A DNA stretch of 64,000 nucleotides from an uncultured Flavobacteriales bacterium (GTDB taxonomy: Bacteria; Bacteroidota; Bacteroidia; Flavobacteriales_D; Crocinitomicaceae), in assembly GCA_913046365.1 (NCBI GenBank), contig CAJWRM010000004.1, positions 1 through 64,000 on the forward strand, written 5' to 3'. The position numbers and the translations under genes are program-made. The notes beneath the pieces are model-generated. The model had not been told where the DNA came from. It saw nothing but the letters and a program-made list of their open reading frames with translations, and searched no databases. Numbering within the stretch: position 1 is the stretch's first letter; every line of letters starts with the position of its first letter. Below are positions 36,644-45,777 of the stretch, piece after piece.

Positions 36644-36651
36644 TAAATTTG
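36644..36651 (+). promoter_or_regulatory. Probable -7 box of the pcm operon
   Basis: TAAATTTG fits TAnnTTTG, 54 bases before the pcm ATG. It stands back to back with the polysaccharide-operon box, so the two -33 regions would overlap. Confidence 0.45.
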
Positions 36652-36705
36652 TTTTTCACTAAGATTGCGGATACATTATTTTCCATTTTTAAATTAATAT
36701 AATTA

Positions 36706-37359
36706 ATGAATCATCTTCAGGATTCTTATAAGCATAAAGGAAAAAGAAAGATTTTAATCGAGTCTTTAAACGAAATGGGTATTGTAGATGATCGCATACT
36801 GAAAGCATTCGATCAGATTCCTAGACATTATTTTTTAGACTTGGCTTTTGATGAACAGGCCTATACGAATATGGCTTTTCAGATTGGTTCGGGACAAACA
36901 ATATCTCATCCATTCACGGTCGCTTTTCAGACCCAACTTCTAGAGCTTTCCAAGGGTGATAAAGTTTTAGAAATCGGTTCAGGTTCGGGTTTTCAAACAT
37001 GTATATTGGCAGCGTTGGGTGCAAAAGTATATAGCATTGAACGCCACAAAGAACTCCATAGGAAAGCCAAATCAATGGTTGATTATTTTCGTTTCACAGC
37101 GAGGTTGTTTTTTGGTGACGGTTACCAAGGTAAAAAGGCCTATGCGCCGTACGATAGAATTTTGGTAACTTGCGGTGCTCCTGAACTGCCTAATGAACTT
37201 CTTAATCAGCTTAAAAACGGTGGAATTTTGGTGATTCCTGTCGGCGATGGAAAGGAACAAAAAATGCTCAAAATCAGTAAGGATTTTGAAGGAAAAATTT
37301 CTCAGAAAGAATTTGGAACTTTTAAATTCGTTCCTATGTTAGAGCGAAAAGTTAGATAG
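36706..37359 (+). CDS. pcm: Protein-L-isoaspartate O-methyltransferase
   Basis: 217 residues. GSGQTISHPFTVAFQTQLL is the PCMT-specific block and VLEIGSGSGFQTCILAALG is the S-adenosylmethionine site; YDRILVTCGAPELPNELLNQL follows. It methylates isoaspartyl residues to start their repair. It is the first gene of a tight rightward operon; the regulator ATG follows the stop by two bases. Confidence 0.94.
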   Translation: MNHLQDSYKHKGKRKILIESLNEMGIVDDRILKAFDQIPRHYFLDLAFDEQAYTNMAFQIGSGQTISHPFTVAFQTQLLELSKGDKVLEIGSGSGFQTCILAALGAKVYSIERHKELHRKAKSMVDYFRFTARLFFGDGYQGKKAYAPYDRILVTCGAPELPNELLNQLKNGGILVIPVGDGKEQKMLKISKDFEGKISQKEFGTFKFVPMLERKVR

Positions 37360-37361
37360 AT

Positions 37362-38528
37362 ATGAACGTATTGATTATTGATGATGAAAGAGCGATAAGA
37401 CGAGCTATGAGGGAGATTCTCGAGCACGAGGGATGTATAATAACCGAGGCAGAGGATGGTCAACGAGGTTTGGCTATAAGTCAACAAAAGGAGTTTGATC
37501 TTATTTTTTGTGACATTAAAATGCCCGCCATGGATGGGCTTGAATTTTTAGCTAAAGCAATTCAGTTAAATATAGAATCTCCAATAATAATGATGAGTGG
37601 ACATGGAACCATTGATATTGCAGTACAAGCAATAAAAGATGGTGCCTTTGATTTCATGGAAAAACCAATGGATCTTAATAGAATAATAGTAATACTTCGA
37701 AATGCTAGAGATCGAAATTCCCTAGTGGCAGAAAACAAGACCTTAAAAAAGACGGTCAAAAAGTTCAAAGGAAGTTCTATTATCGGCGAAACACCTGCCA
37801 TTCATGAAATCAAAGAGATGATTGAAAAAGTGGCGCCTTCTGATGCACGCGTGTTGATTACTGGGGGTAATGGTTCTGGAAAGGAGCTAGTAGCGAGGTC
37901 CTTACATGATTTTTCCAGCAGAAAAAAAATGCCGTTTATAGAGGTCAATTGTGCTGCCATTCCTGCTGAGTTAATTGAAAGCGAGCTCTTTGGTCATGAA
38001 AAAGGAGCCTTTACATCTGCTGTTAAGGATAAAAAAGGAAAGTTTCAGCTTGCCTCGGGAGGAACTTTATTCTTAGATGAAATAGGCGATATGTCTCTTA
38101 GTGCTCAAGCCAAAGTTTTGAGGGCTCTGCAAGAAAATGTCATTCAGCGTGTGGGGGGTGAAAAGGAAATTAAGGTTGATTGTCGAGTACTTGCAGCTAC
38201 AAATAAAGATTTACGAAGTGAAATTGCTGAAGGTAGATTCAGGGAAGATCTTTTCCATAGATTGGCAGTGATCATCATTCATGTTCCGTCTTTGAATGAG
38301 CGTCAAGACGATATTCCATTATTGGCGCATCACTTTCTTAAAATGGTTTGTTCGGATCAGGGAATCCCGTTAAAAAAGTTTGATGATGGGGCTCTTGAAG
38401 AACTAAAGAAGGTAGATTGGACAGGAAATATTAGAGAGCTGAGAAATATCATTGAACGTTTGGTAATTTTATGCGGACCCATTATTTCAGGTAATGACGT
38501 ACGTATGTATTCAAATTCTAAAAAATAA
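37362..38528 (+). CDS. NtrC-like response regulator lacking a DNA-binding domain
   Basis: 388 residues. The receiver domain has phospho-acceptor Asp51 (FCDIKMPAMDG) and KP at 101-102. The AAA+ sigma-54 activation domain has Walker A GGNGSGKE (168-175), a sigma-54 contact loop GAFTSA (215-220; canonical GAFTGA) and Walker B TLFLDEIGD. The protein ends just after the AAA lid, so the usual Fis-type helix-turn-helix is missing. It may activate RpoN promoters from solution or through a partner. No sensor kinase gene is adjacent. Confidence 0.9.
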   Translation: MNVLIIDDERAIRRAMREILEHEGCIITEAEDGQRGLAISQQKEFDLIFCDIKMPAMDGLEFLAKAIQLNIESPIIMMSGHGTIDIAVQAIKDGAFDFMEKPMDLNRIIVILRNARDRNSLVAENKTLKKTVKKFKGSSIIGETPAIHEIKEMIEKVAPSDARVLITGGNGSGKELVARSLHDFSSRKKMPFIEVNCAAIPAELIESELFGHEKGAFTSAVKDKKGKFQLASGGTLFLDEIGDMSLSAQAKVLRALQENVIQRVGGEKEIKVDCRVLAATNKDLRSEIAEGRFREDLFHRLAVIIIHVPSLNERQDDIPLLAHHFLKMVCSDQGIPLKKFDDGALEELKKVDWTGNIRELRNIIERLVILCGPIISGNDVRMYSNSKK

Positions 38529-38531
38529 CAC

Positions 38532-41309
38532 ATGAAGTCATACTTTAAATTAGCATTGCCTCATATGGTCGCGCTAAGCGTTTTTTTCCTTTTTTCTTTT
38601 ATGTTTTTTTCTCCCCTCTTTCAAGGTTACAGCCTTAAACAGCAGGATGTAAAGCAGTATAGAGGAATGTCAAAGGAAATCCTTGACCATCATGTGACAA
38701 ATGATACGGATCCTCTTTGGACCAATTCAATGTTTGGTGGCATGCCTGCATACCAGATTTTGGTGCATCACAAGAATAATTTTCTTATTTATGTGGATTC
38801 TGTATTAAAAATGGGTTTGCCTAAGATGGCCAATTTATCATTTTTAATGATGCTGGGGTTCTATATTTTTGCACTTTGTTTGCGCATAAATCCTTGGCTT
38901 TCTATGTTAGCTGCGGTTGCTTACGGTTTTTCAACAATAAATATATTGTATCTGGGGGCTGGGCATCTCACGAAGGTCAAGACCATAGCCTATATAGCAC
39001 CTGTATTAGGGGGCTTAATTTTATCGTTTAGAGGCAAGGTTTTATTGGGTGCAAGCATTTTTGCCTTGTTTCTTGGTTTAAATTTAATGGCCAATCATCC
39101 TCAAATGACCTACTACCTTGGCTTTTTATGCCTTTTTGTAGGTGTAGGAGAACTTATTCGATTAGTGTTTTTTGAAAAGCGTTCATTTAGCGCTATACTT
39201 TATCCTGTCTTGTCTCTTATCTTTGGTGCTGTTTTAGCATTACTTTCTAATGCCACAAGTCTAATGCCTACATTAGAATATGGTGAATTTACAACTCGGG
39301 GTCCGACAGAATTAAGCGTAGAAGCAGATGGGTCCCAAAAAGAATCAGCTCAACAAAGTGGCTTGAATTCTGATTATATCTTAGAGTACAATTACGGACC
39401 TGGAGAACTATTATCGATGCTTATACCTAACGCTCGAGGCGAAAAAGGTGGTGCTTTCGGCAATGATCAAGAATTAATGGATTATATCTCTGCTAGAGAT
39501 ATTGATAAAGAGACTGATTTTGCAGGTGATCAGACTTTTCAGCGTCAAAATAGGTATTGGGGTGGACAAAGGTTTAGTGGTGGTGCCTTCTATTTCGGTG
39601 TCGTTCTATTCGTATTGTTTGTCTTTGGGGTTGTTTTCTTGAAAGACAGTATAAAATGGCCAGTTCTTTTGTTGGCTATTTTAGCTATGCTATTGTCATC
39701 AAATGATCCGGAAGGTATCAACCATTATTTTATAAATCATTTTCCGCTATACAATAAATTTCGTGACTCGAAGATGATTTTGGTACTTCTTCAGTTTATC
39801 ATTCCAATGGTTGCTTTGCTCTTTGTTGATGGGTTATTGAAAAAGAAGTTCTCATTTAACGACTCTAAAAAGATTTTCTTTACCGGTGGTATTTTGCTGT
39901 TGTTTTTTGTTTTAATGTTTTTGATTCCAGGTTTAAGTGGAGATTTTATTTCAGAAACCGAGTCTAAAATGTTTGCTGACACCTTGAAAAATCAACCTGA
40001 AGCAAAAGAGTATTTATATGGCTTAAAATCAGCCATGAAAGATGCGCGTATTTTTCTGTTTGAACAGGATTCCTTCCGAGCCTTATTTTTATGTGTATTG
40101 ACCTTACTTTGTTTATTCTACTTTTTTAAGAGACAGTCTTCTATTATTTATGTTGGAGTATCATTGGCAGTACTGATGATCGCTGATAATTTGACTATTT
40201 CGAAAAGATACATGGACTTGTCTATTGATGAGACTGATATGGAGATTGATAATATCTCAAATTTAGTTTCTGCCGGTTTTATGGATGAAGATGAAGACAG
40301 AAAGGCATATCTGCAATTCGAGCCAAATGACTTTGCAGTGCTTCCGCCTCAAATGCCGAGTGCGACGGACCAATTTATTTTAGCTTCAGAAAGTGCGAAA
40401 ATCGTCGATTTTAAGGATAAAAAAGCTGCATTTCTTAAGGGTATGGAAAATCATTTCTATTATTCTTCTTTAGAAAATACGAAGCTAAAAAACCTTATTG
40501 CAGACTATGGTGTGCTCAATCAAAATTCGAATTATAGAGTATTTACGTTAAGCAATCCTTTTGCAGAATCCGTAACGAGTTATTATCATAAAAGCATTGG
40601 TGGATATCATGGTGCAAAGCTTAAGCGCTATCAGGAGCTCATTGATTTTAGAATTGCGAAGGAGACCGCTTTTATCCAGCAGAATATTAATCAATTTGGA
40701 TTGAGTGTATTTGAAAGCACCCCTACCTTAAATATGCTGAATACAAGGTATGTGATTTTAAATCCCGGCGGCCGTCCTGTGCAAAATCCCCTCGCAATGG
40801 AAAATGCTTGGTTCGTTACTGACTTAAAAAGGGTTAAAGATGCGAATAATGAAATCATTTCTCTTTCAGATAGTTCGCTAAATCTGAAAACAACGGCTGT
40901 AGTTCATGATGAATTTAAGAACCTTGTAAAGGTTGATCATCCTGATTTAACCGCTTCTATCCGCATGACAAGCTATCGTCCAAATCTAATTAAATATGTA
41001 TCGAGTTCTACCTCGACTCAGCATGCTATTTTTAGTGAGGTGTACTATCCAAAAGGATGGAATTGTTACATCAATGGGAAATTAACCCCATACTTCCGAG
41101 CCAATTACATTTTGAGGGGAGTGACGATTCCTGAGGGAGAAAACAAAATAGAATGGCGTTTTGAACCAGAAACATATTTTAATTCTAAAATCATTTCTTC
41201 ATTCTCCTCAATTTTTCTCTTGATCATCTGCGCATTTGTTTTCGCTAAGGAGCTATTGATTAAAATAAAACCAAGCTTATCAAAACCAAAAGGAGCAAAA
41301 AAGACGTAA
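38532..41309 (+). CDS. YfhO-family membrane protein (GT-C-like)
   Basis: 925 residues with about 12 membrane helices in the first 560 residues and a large C-terminal extracytoplasmic domain (about 560-895) before a last helix (897-915). FGGMPAYQI in the first loop and ASVYYPKGW-like SEVYYPKGWNCYING near the end are typical of YfhO proteins. Firmicute YfhO proteins are needed for glycosylating lipoteichoic acid, and the family has a GT-C membrane glycosyltransferase layout; the substrate in Bacteroidota is unknown. It is the third gene of the pcm operon, three bases after the regulator. Confidence 0.88.
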   Translation: MKSYFKLALPHMVALSVFFLFSFMFFSPLFQGYSLKQQDVKQYRGMSKEILDHHVTNDTDPLWTNSMFGGMPAYQILVHHKNNFLIYVDSVLKMGLPKMANLSFLMMLGFYIFALCLRINPWLSMLAAVAYGFSTINILYLGAGHLTKVKTIAYIAPVLGGLILSFRGKVLLGASIFALFLGLNLMANHPQMTYYLGFLCLFVGVGELIRLVFFEKRSFSAILYPVLSLIFGAVLALLSNATSLMPTLEYGEFTTRGPTELSVEADGSQKESAQQSGLNSDYILEYNYGPGELLSMLIPNARGEKGGAFGNDQELMDYISARDIDKETDFAGDQTFQRQNRYWGGQRFSGGAFYFGVVLFVLFVFGVVFLKDSIKWPVLLLAILAMLLSSNDPEGINHYFINHFPLYNKFRDSKMILVLLQFIIPMVALLFVDGLLKKKFSFNDSKKIFFTGGILLLFFVLMFLIPGLSGDFISETESKMFADTLKNQPEAKEYLYGLKSAMKDARIFLFEQDSFRALFLCVLTLLCLFYFFKRQSSIIYVGVSLAVLMIADNLTISKRYMDLSIDETDMEIDNISNLVSAGFMDEDEDRKAYLQFEPNDFAVLPPQMPSATDQFILASESAKIVDFKDKKAAFLKGMENHFYYSSLENTKLKNLIADYGVLNQNSNYRVFTLSNPFAESVTSYYHKSIGGYHGAKLKRYQELIDFRIAKETAFIQQNINQFGLSVFESTPTLNMLNTRYVILNPGGRPVQNPLAMENAWFVTDLKRVKDANNEIISLSDSSLNLKTTAVVHDEFKNLVKVDHPDLTASIRMTSYRPNLIKYVSSSTSTQHAIFSEVYYPKGWNCYINGKLTPYFRANYILRGVTIPEGENKIEWRFEPETYFNSKIISSFSSIFLLIICAFVFAKELLIKIKPSLSKPKGAKKT

Positions 41310-41366
41310 TAACAAGCTCGAATGAATAATCTATTCAGTTATATGCTATCAGTGATATAAAAGCAA

Positions 41367-41374
41367 TAACTTTG
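41367..41374 (+). promoter_or_regulatory. Probable -7 box for the methyltransferase gene
   Basis: TAACTTTG fits TAnnTTTG, 22 bases before ATG 41397. Confidence 0.45.
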
Positions 41375-41396
41375 TCATCAAAATTTTAAGTCAATC

Positions 41397-42014
41397 ATGA
41401 ATACCTATTTGAATTATTGGGAGGATTATTATAAGAATAATCAAGATCCAGGTGAAGAATCTCCTTTTGCTAGATTTGTATTGCCTTTTTTAAATAAGGC
41501 GGACAGTTTATATGAATTGGGTTGTGGAAATGGTAGAGACAGTATATTCTTTGAAAAATTTGGGTTAAATATTGTTGCATTTGATCAATGTAAGAATGAG
41601 GTTGATTATCTAAACGGCCATTATAAAACGGAAAACTTATCTTTTGAAGAAGCAGATTTCACCAATTTAGGAGAAAGACAATTGGTAGAGCATATATACT
41701 CACGTTTTACGCTACATTCTGTAAATCTAGAACAAGAGGTAAAAACTTTGAAGTGGGCTTATGAGTCCTTGAAAAGCGGAGGTTTGTTTTTTATCGAAAT
41801 TCGTAGTGTTCATGATGAGCTTTTTGGTCAAGGAGAGGCTTTAACCGATAATTCTTTTGTCACCGACCATTACCGTCGATTTGTAGAATTTGATTCATTC
41901 ATTTCAAGATTAGAGACAGCTGGATTTAAGACACTATATAAGCTTCAATCTAAGGGCTTGGCAGTCTATAAATCAGAGGACCCCATTGTTATCCGTGTCA
42001 TTGTTCAGAAGTAA
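41397..42014 (+). CDS. Class I SAM-dependent methyltransferase
   Basis: 205 residues. SLYELGCGNGRDSIFF is motif I of the Rossmann methyltransferase fold, with the acidic ribose-binding residue in IVAFDQ; ADFTNL and LKSGGLFFIEIRS correspond to later motifs. It resembles TehB/UbiG-type small-molecule methyltransferases. The neighbouring glycan genes suggest a sugar or lipid substrate, but this is only positional. It is convergent with the TagB-like gene. Confidence 0.85.
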   Translation: MNTYLNYWEDYYKNNQDPGEESPFARFVLPFLNKADSLYELGCGNGRDSIFFEKFGLNIVAFDQCKNEVDYLNGHYKTENLSFEEADFTNLGERQLVEHIYSRFTLHSVNLEQEVKTLKWAYESLKSGGLFFIEIRSVHDELFGQGEALTDNSFVTDHYRRFVEFDSFISRLETAGFKTLYKLQSKGLAVYKSEDPIVIRVIVQK

Positions 42015-42038
42015 TTTTAGTAAAAATTAAAAGAACAT

Positions 42039-43145
42039 TTAGCGGTTGGTCGCTATAAATAGCGATAGTTCATCTGCGAAAGTTTCAGTACTCGTTTTTT
42101 CTTTAGGTATTGTAAAAACCTCTTCTATGAGACGTTTTTGTTTTGTTTTGTACTGATCATCATATGAAGCATCTATTTGGTTTAATGCATTTGCTATATT
42201 GAAACCATTAGCATATACTTCACCAAGTCCCCACGAAATGTAACGCGAGCCCTTGTTTTGATTCACGTCTATGAAGATACATTTTCTTGGTTCAAGCAGG
42301 CAGAACTCTAGTGCTTGACTGCTCACATCCCCAAGATAAATAGCTGCGTCCTTTACATAAGAAAAATCATGGCTCCTATTTGATCCAAAATCCATGTGAA
42401 TATTGGCATATTTCTCATAACGTTTTAGTTTGAGTCGTAGTATAGGGTTACGTTTTGTGAGCAAAGCGTGTGGTGCAAATATTAAATTCATTGTTGGATG
42501 GTCCTTGAAGAAATCTAAAATATCAAAACCATATTTAAAAAAAGAGCTTAGCTTTTTATCCCAGTGCGGATTATATAAAACCACCTCACGATCATCATGG
42601 AACACATTTAATTTTTTTGGTTGAGCAGCATCAAGCTTTAAATAACCTCCAATACAATAGTTATTTGCTTTTATTTGCCCCATTTCCCTTCTGATTTCAG
42701 CTTCTTTTTCACTAGCACAGAAAAAGAAGTCAAACTGTTTTACGAGATCATTGAAGCAATAAGGACCATTTGCAGGTCCATGAGCCGTATAGACCATTGT
42801 TATTTTTTTTGGTGCAATAACTTCACGGATGATTAAGTCATTATAGAGACTTGATATGAATACATCTTGTTGACCCAAGACTTCTTTATATTTTTTGAAA
42901 ATCGATTTTCGATAATTTAATTTAATTTCGACGTACAAGGGGAGCTCAAAGAACCAAGGGGGAGTTACCCTTGTTAATTTGATAGAATGATTGCTGGGTA
43001 AAAATTGTTTTACATCCTTTTCATTTCTGGAATTAAATAAGATACTTACCTCGTTTTCTTTTCTTTTGGCAAGTTCAATGGCCAAGCCGATTGAATGAAA
43101 AATAAAGTAGGGCTCTTCTAGATATACAAATACTATTTTTGCCAT
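42039..43145 (-). CDS. Divergent CDP-glycerol glycerophosphotransferase-like protein
   Basis: 368 residues with a GT-B layout related to the TagB/TagF family: YTAHGPANGPYCFND stands where TagF proteins have WHG-x-x-x-K, and AAIYLGDVSSQALEFCLLEPRKCIFID matches the C-terminal SD-x-x-x-TDYSS-x-x-x-x block with GDVSS for TDYSS. Substitution in both blocks suggests a different donor or acceptor. Its start overlaps the next upstream gene by 13 bases, and the two act in one operon with a GT4 enzyme. Confidence 0.75.
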   Translation of the reverse strand: MAKIVFVYLEEPYFIFHSIGLAIELAKRKENEVSILFNSRNEKDVKQFLPSNHSIKLTRVTPPWFFELPLYVEIKLNYRKSIFKKYKEVLGQQDVFISSLYNDLIIREVIAPKKITMVYTAHGPANGPYCFNDLVKQFDFFFCASEKEAEIRREMGQIKANNYCIGGYLKLDAAQPKKLNVFHDDREVVLYNPHWDKKLSSFFKYGFDILDFFKDHPTMNLIFAPHALLTKRNPILRLKLKRYEKYANIHMDFGSNRSHDFSYVKDAAIYLGDVSSQALEFCLLEPRKCIFIDVNQNKGSRYISWGLGEVYANGFNIANALNQIDASYDDQYKTKQKRLIEEVFTIPKEKTSTETFADELSLFIATNR

Positions 43146-44320
43146 TTCTCAAACTTACAAAAAATCCTTTGAGCGCTATTTCCATCAAAGAATTCATAGG
43201 ATGTCTCTTTCAATTTCGTTCGACCCTCCTTGTAGGCATCATTGCCATAAATTAAGTGGTCTAATATTGCTTTTTCTAAACCTTCTTGTTCTCTTGCAAT
43301 AACCCCTGGAATTGTATCTAAGAATTTCGTTTGCAATTTTCTGTTTTTCTCTAAATATTTTTCGTAATCGTAGTTGAAAAAGGCAATTGGGCGATCAATT
43401 ATTAGGTAATCAATGTAAATGGAAGAGTAATCTGTAATCATCATATCTGACAATGATATCACGGGATAGATATCGAAATTTTTACCATAATTCAAGATAT
43501 TAGATAGGTCTTGATATGTATGTGCATTGAGTGGATGCATCTTTAATACAAATATGATATTGTGCTTGCTGAGAAAGGTATTTAGTTTTTCAAGATTTAA
43601 ATGTCCGCCCGAAAATGCATCACTTCCGTCATCCCTAAATGTAGGGGAATAGATCACTATTTTATGGCCCTTTTCTTTGGCTTTTTTCAGAAGTTTAAAC
43701 TTGTCTAAGTCTACTCCGATTAGGTCTAGCTGGTCCGGTGTTCTAAAAAGAACATCATTTCTTGGATATCCGTAATTCTCAACATCTTTGGCTAAAAAAT
43801 ATTTTTTATAAAGGTGCTCAGTCCAGAAATCGGAGGTTGAAACCATCAAATCATAGTTGACAATATGTCTAAAGAGGCGGGATTTGAGATAAGGAATGCC
43901 CTTTGCAATTAAACCCAGCTCCACAGGTTTAAAGGTAAGCCCGTGCCATAAGTGCACTTTTTTTGCTTTTAGGGAAAGAAAGAAGTAGAGCGGGTTTCGA
44001 TATGACCAATGAGAGTAGTCAACTACAATATGCGATGCTCTTAAAAGTGTGAGAACTCCTTTTAGACTACCAAATAAAACAATATGTTTTTTGATGTCGC
44101 CTTGTGCATTAAGTACCGTTTTACTTTTCGTTAGGAAACGGATATTTTTATTTTCCCGTATCCCATGAATGAATAAGTATTTCGTATTGTCAGCTATTTC
44201 TCCTGATAATTTTCCAATGATAACCGTTAATCCCCTTTCTCTTATTATAAAGATATTAAGCGGAGCAATGATAATCCAGCAGAACGCAATATGAATGTAT
44301 GACAATACTTTTTTAAGCAT
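43133..44320 (-). CDS. CDP-glycerol glycerophosphotransferase (TagB/TagF-like)
   Basis: 395 residues from ATG 44320; the longer frame to 44359 lies inside the upstream gene. One N-terminal membrane segment is followed by the family blocks HLWHGLTFKPVELG, YPRNDVLF, FVLKMHPL and SLSDMMITDYSSIYIDYLIIDRPIAFF. Gram-positive homologues polymerise or attach glycerol phosphate in teichoic acids; Gram-negative ones build phosphate-linked capsules and O-antigens. No tagD-like CDP-glycerol synthesis gene is visible. Confidence 0.88.
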   Translation of the reverse strand: MLKKVLSYIHIAFCWIIIAPLNIFIIRERGLTVIIGKLSGEIADNTKYLFIHGIRENKNIRFLTKSKTVLNAQGDIKKHIVLFGSLKGVLTLLRASHIVVDYSHWSYRNPLYFFLSLKAKKVHLWHGLTFKPVELGLIAKGIPYLKSRLFRHIVNYDLMVSTSDFWTEHLYKKYFLAKDVENYGYPRNDVLFRTPDQLDLIGVDLDKFKLLKKAKEKGHKIVIYSPTFRDDGSDAFSGGHLNLEKLNTFLSKHNIIFVLKMHPLNAHTYQDLSNILNYGKNFDIYPVISLSDMMITDYSSIYIDYLIIDRPIAFFNYDYEKYLEKNRKLQTKFLDTIPGVIAREQEGLEKAILDHLIYGNDAYKEGRTKLKETSYEFFDGNSAQRIFCKFEKWQK

Positions 44321-45620
44321 CTTTTGTATCGTAAATGATCTCATCGAGATATTTGGCAATCTTTCCTGTGATCAATTTATTCGAATATGCATCAATATTG
44401 CACGATAAATCAATGTTTTCAGCTTTATTTAAAAGTAAATCGTTCATATACGCAAACAGTAAATCCTTATTATCATATTCGAACGAACGTCCCCGTTTTT
44501 CCATTTCAACAATTGATTTAACATCTCCATCATTGGGGCCTAAGACTAAAATATTTTTACCAGTCCTCAATATCTCAAATAATTTTCCAGGAATTCTTCC
44601 CGCAGCATTATCTGCCTTATTGATAGGTAAAAGTAGGAGGGAGGCCTTTTCATATTCTTTAATTACTTGTTTTCGAGGAATCATGCCCATAAGCTCTGTG
44701 TACTCCAGAAGGTTATACTTTTTTAAACTATTTTTTACAGTCAAATCTACTTCACCTGCGAATTTCAATTTAATCTTATTTCCTAGGACTGGATGGAGAT
44801 TTATTAAATCGCTCAGTACTGAGAAAAAAGTTTCTGGATTCCTGTCCTGACCAAGTAAGCCTCCATGGAAAATTATAAATGAATCTTCTTCTTTTGCTGA
44901 AAATTCAACGAAATCTGTTTCGTCGAACCCATAATAAATGACATCTACATTTTTACCACCAATCGACTCAAGATCTTTTTTCCATGAGGGACTAGCTATG
45001 GTTATTTTCTTCGCGGTTTGGAATACTTCTTGCTCTAGTGCTCTGTGAATTCTATCTGCCCTTTTTCCAATATATAATTCGCTGTAGTAGTCCACCTGTG
45101 TCCAAGGGTCCTGGAAATCAGCGAGCCATGGAATGTTGTGCTTTTGAGATATCCGCATTCCAATAACAGTATTTGTATGGGGTGGCCCATCTGTCAAAAT
45201 AGCATCAATGTGATTGTTTTCAAGGTAATGATCTATGTATTTCACACATGGTTTGATCCAAGCACTTCTTGCATCTGGGATAAAGAAATTTCCCCGAACC
45301 CACATTCCAAACTTATCTATAAAAGATCTTTTCTGGGCGGAATTGTTCGTGATGTTTTGAAGTGGTGTATCCTTTTTTCTTCCTGTGATTTTTTTAAAGG
45401 CATTAATGGGCTCGAAAATAGGAACCTTATGGATTTCAATTCCCTCAGGAACATCATTTAAATTATCATAATCAAGAAATTGATAGGAGGGATTCTCTGC
45501 TGTTAATACAACAGGTTCCCATCCAAAATCGCGCAAGTATTTTACAAACTTTAAGCAACGTAGCACACCTATACCACCAGCAGGTGGCCAACTATATGTT
45601 ATGATTAAAACTTTTTTCAC
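44313..45620 (-). CDS. Glycosyltransferase family 4-like
   Basis: 435 residues. The N-terminus LIITYSWPPAGGIGVLRCLKFVKYL is typical of this GT4 subgroup, with WLADFQDPWTQVDYY (the acceptor-side DPW motif) and a C-terminal LLLPINKADNAAGRIPGKLFEILRTG containing the GKLFE nucleotide-sugar site. It is the first gene of the leftward three-gene unit and is divergent from the second flippase (about 157 bp between starts). Its stop overlaps the next start by eight bases. Confidence 0.9.
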   Translation of the reverse strand: MKKVLIITYSWPPAGGIGVLRCLKFVKYLRDFGWEPVVLTAENPSYQFLDYDNLNDVPEGIEIHKVPIFEPINAFKKITGRKKDTPLQNITNNSAQKRSFIDKFGMWVRGNFFIPDARSAWIKPCVKYIDHYLENNHIDAILTDGPPHTNTVIGMRISQKHNIPWLADFQDPWTQVDYYSELYIGKRADRIHRALEQEVFQTAKKITIASPSWKKDLESIGGKNVDVIYYGFDETDFVEFSAKEEDSFIIFHGGLLGQDRNPETFFSVLSDLINLHPVLGNKIKLKFAGEVDLTVKNSLKKYNLLEYTELMGMIPRKQVIKEYEKASLLLLPINKADNAAGRIPGKLFEILRTGKNILVLGPNDGDVKSIVEMEKRGRSFEYDNKDLLFAYMNDLLLNKAENIDLSCNIDAYSNKLITGKIAKYLDEIIYDTKDA

Positions 45621-45760
45621 TTTAAAATTGGACTAAATTTAGTGATAATAAGCGAAGCCAAAGGAAATTGATGCGGCAACGATCAAGCTATTTTTTTCCT
45701 GTTCTTGACTTTATATTTGCTTATCAAAGTTATTTATTCGATAGTTCTCATTTGAACGTT

Positions 45761-45768
45761 TATATTTG
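45761..45768 (+). promoter_or_regulatory. Probable -7 box just before the second flippase
   Basis: TATATTTG fits TAnnTTTG and ends nine bases before ATG 45778. An identical octamer lies at 45712-45719, so there may be two start sites 49 bp apart. Confidence 0.45.
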
Positions 45769-45777
45769 TCAATAGCT

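Noticed and set aside
42013-42030. AT-only inverted repeat between the methyltransferase and TagB-like genes
   Set aside because: The 7-bp stem is all A-T and no T-run follows on either strand, so it is not a convincing terminator.
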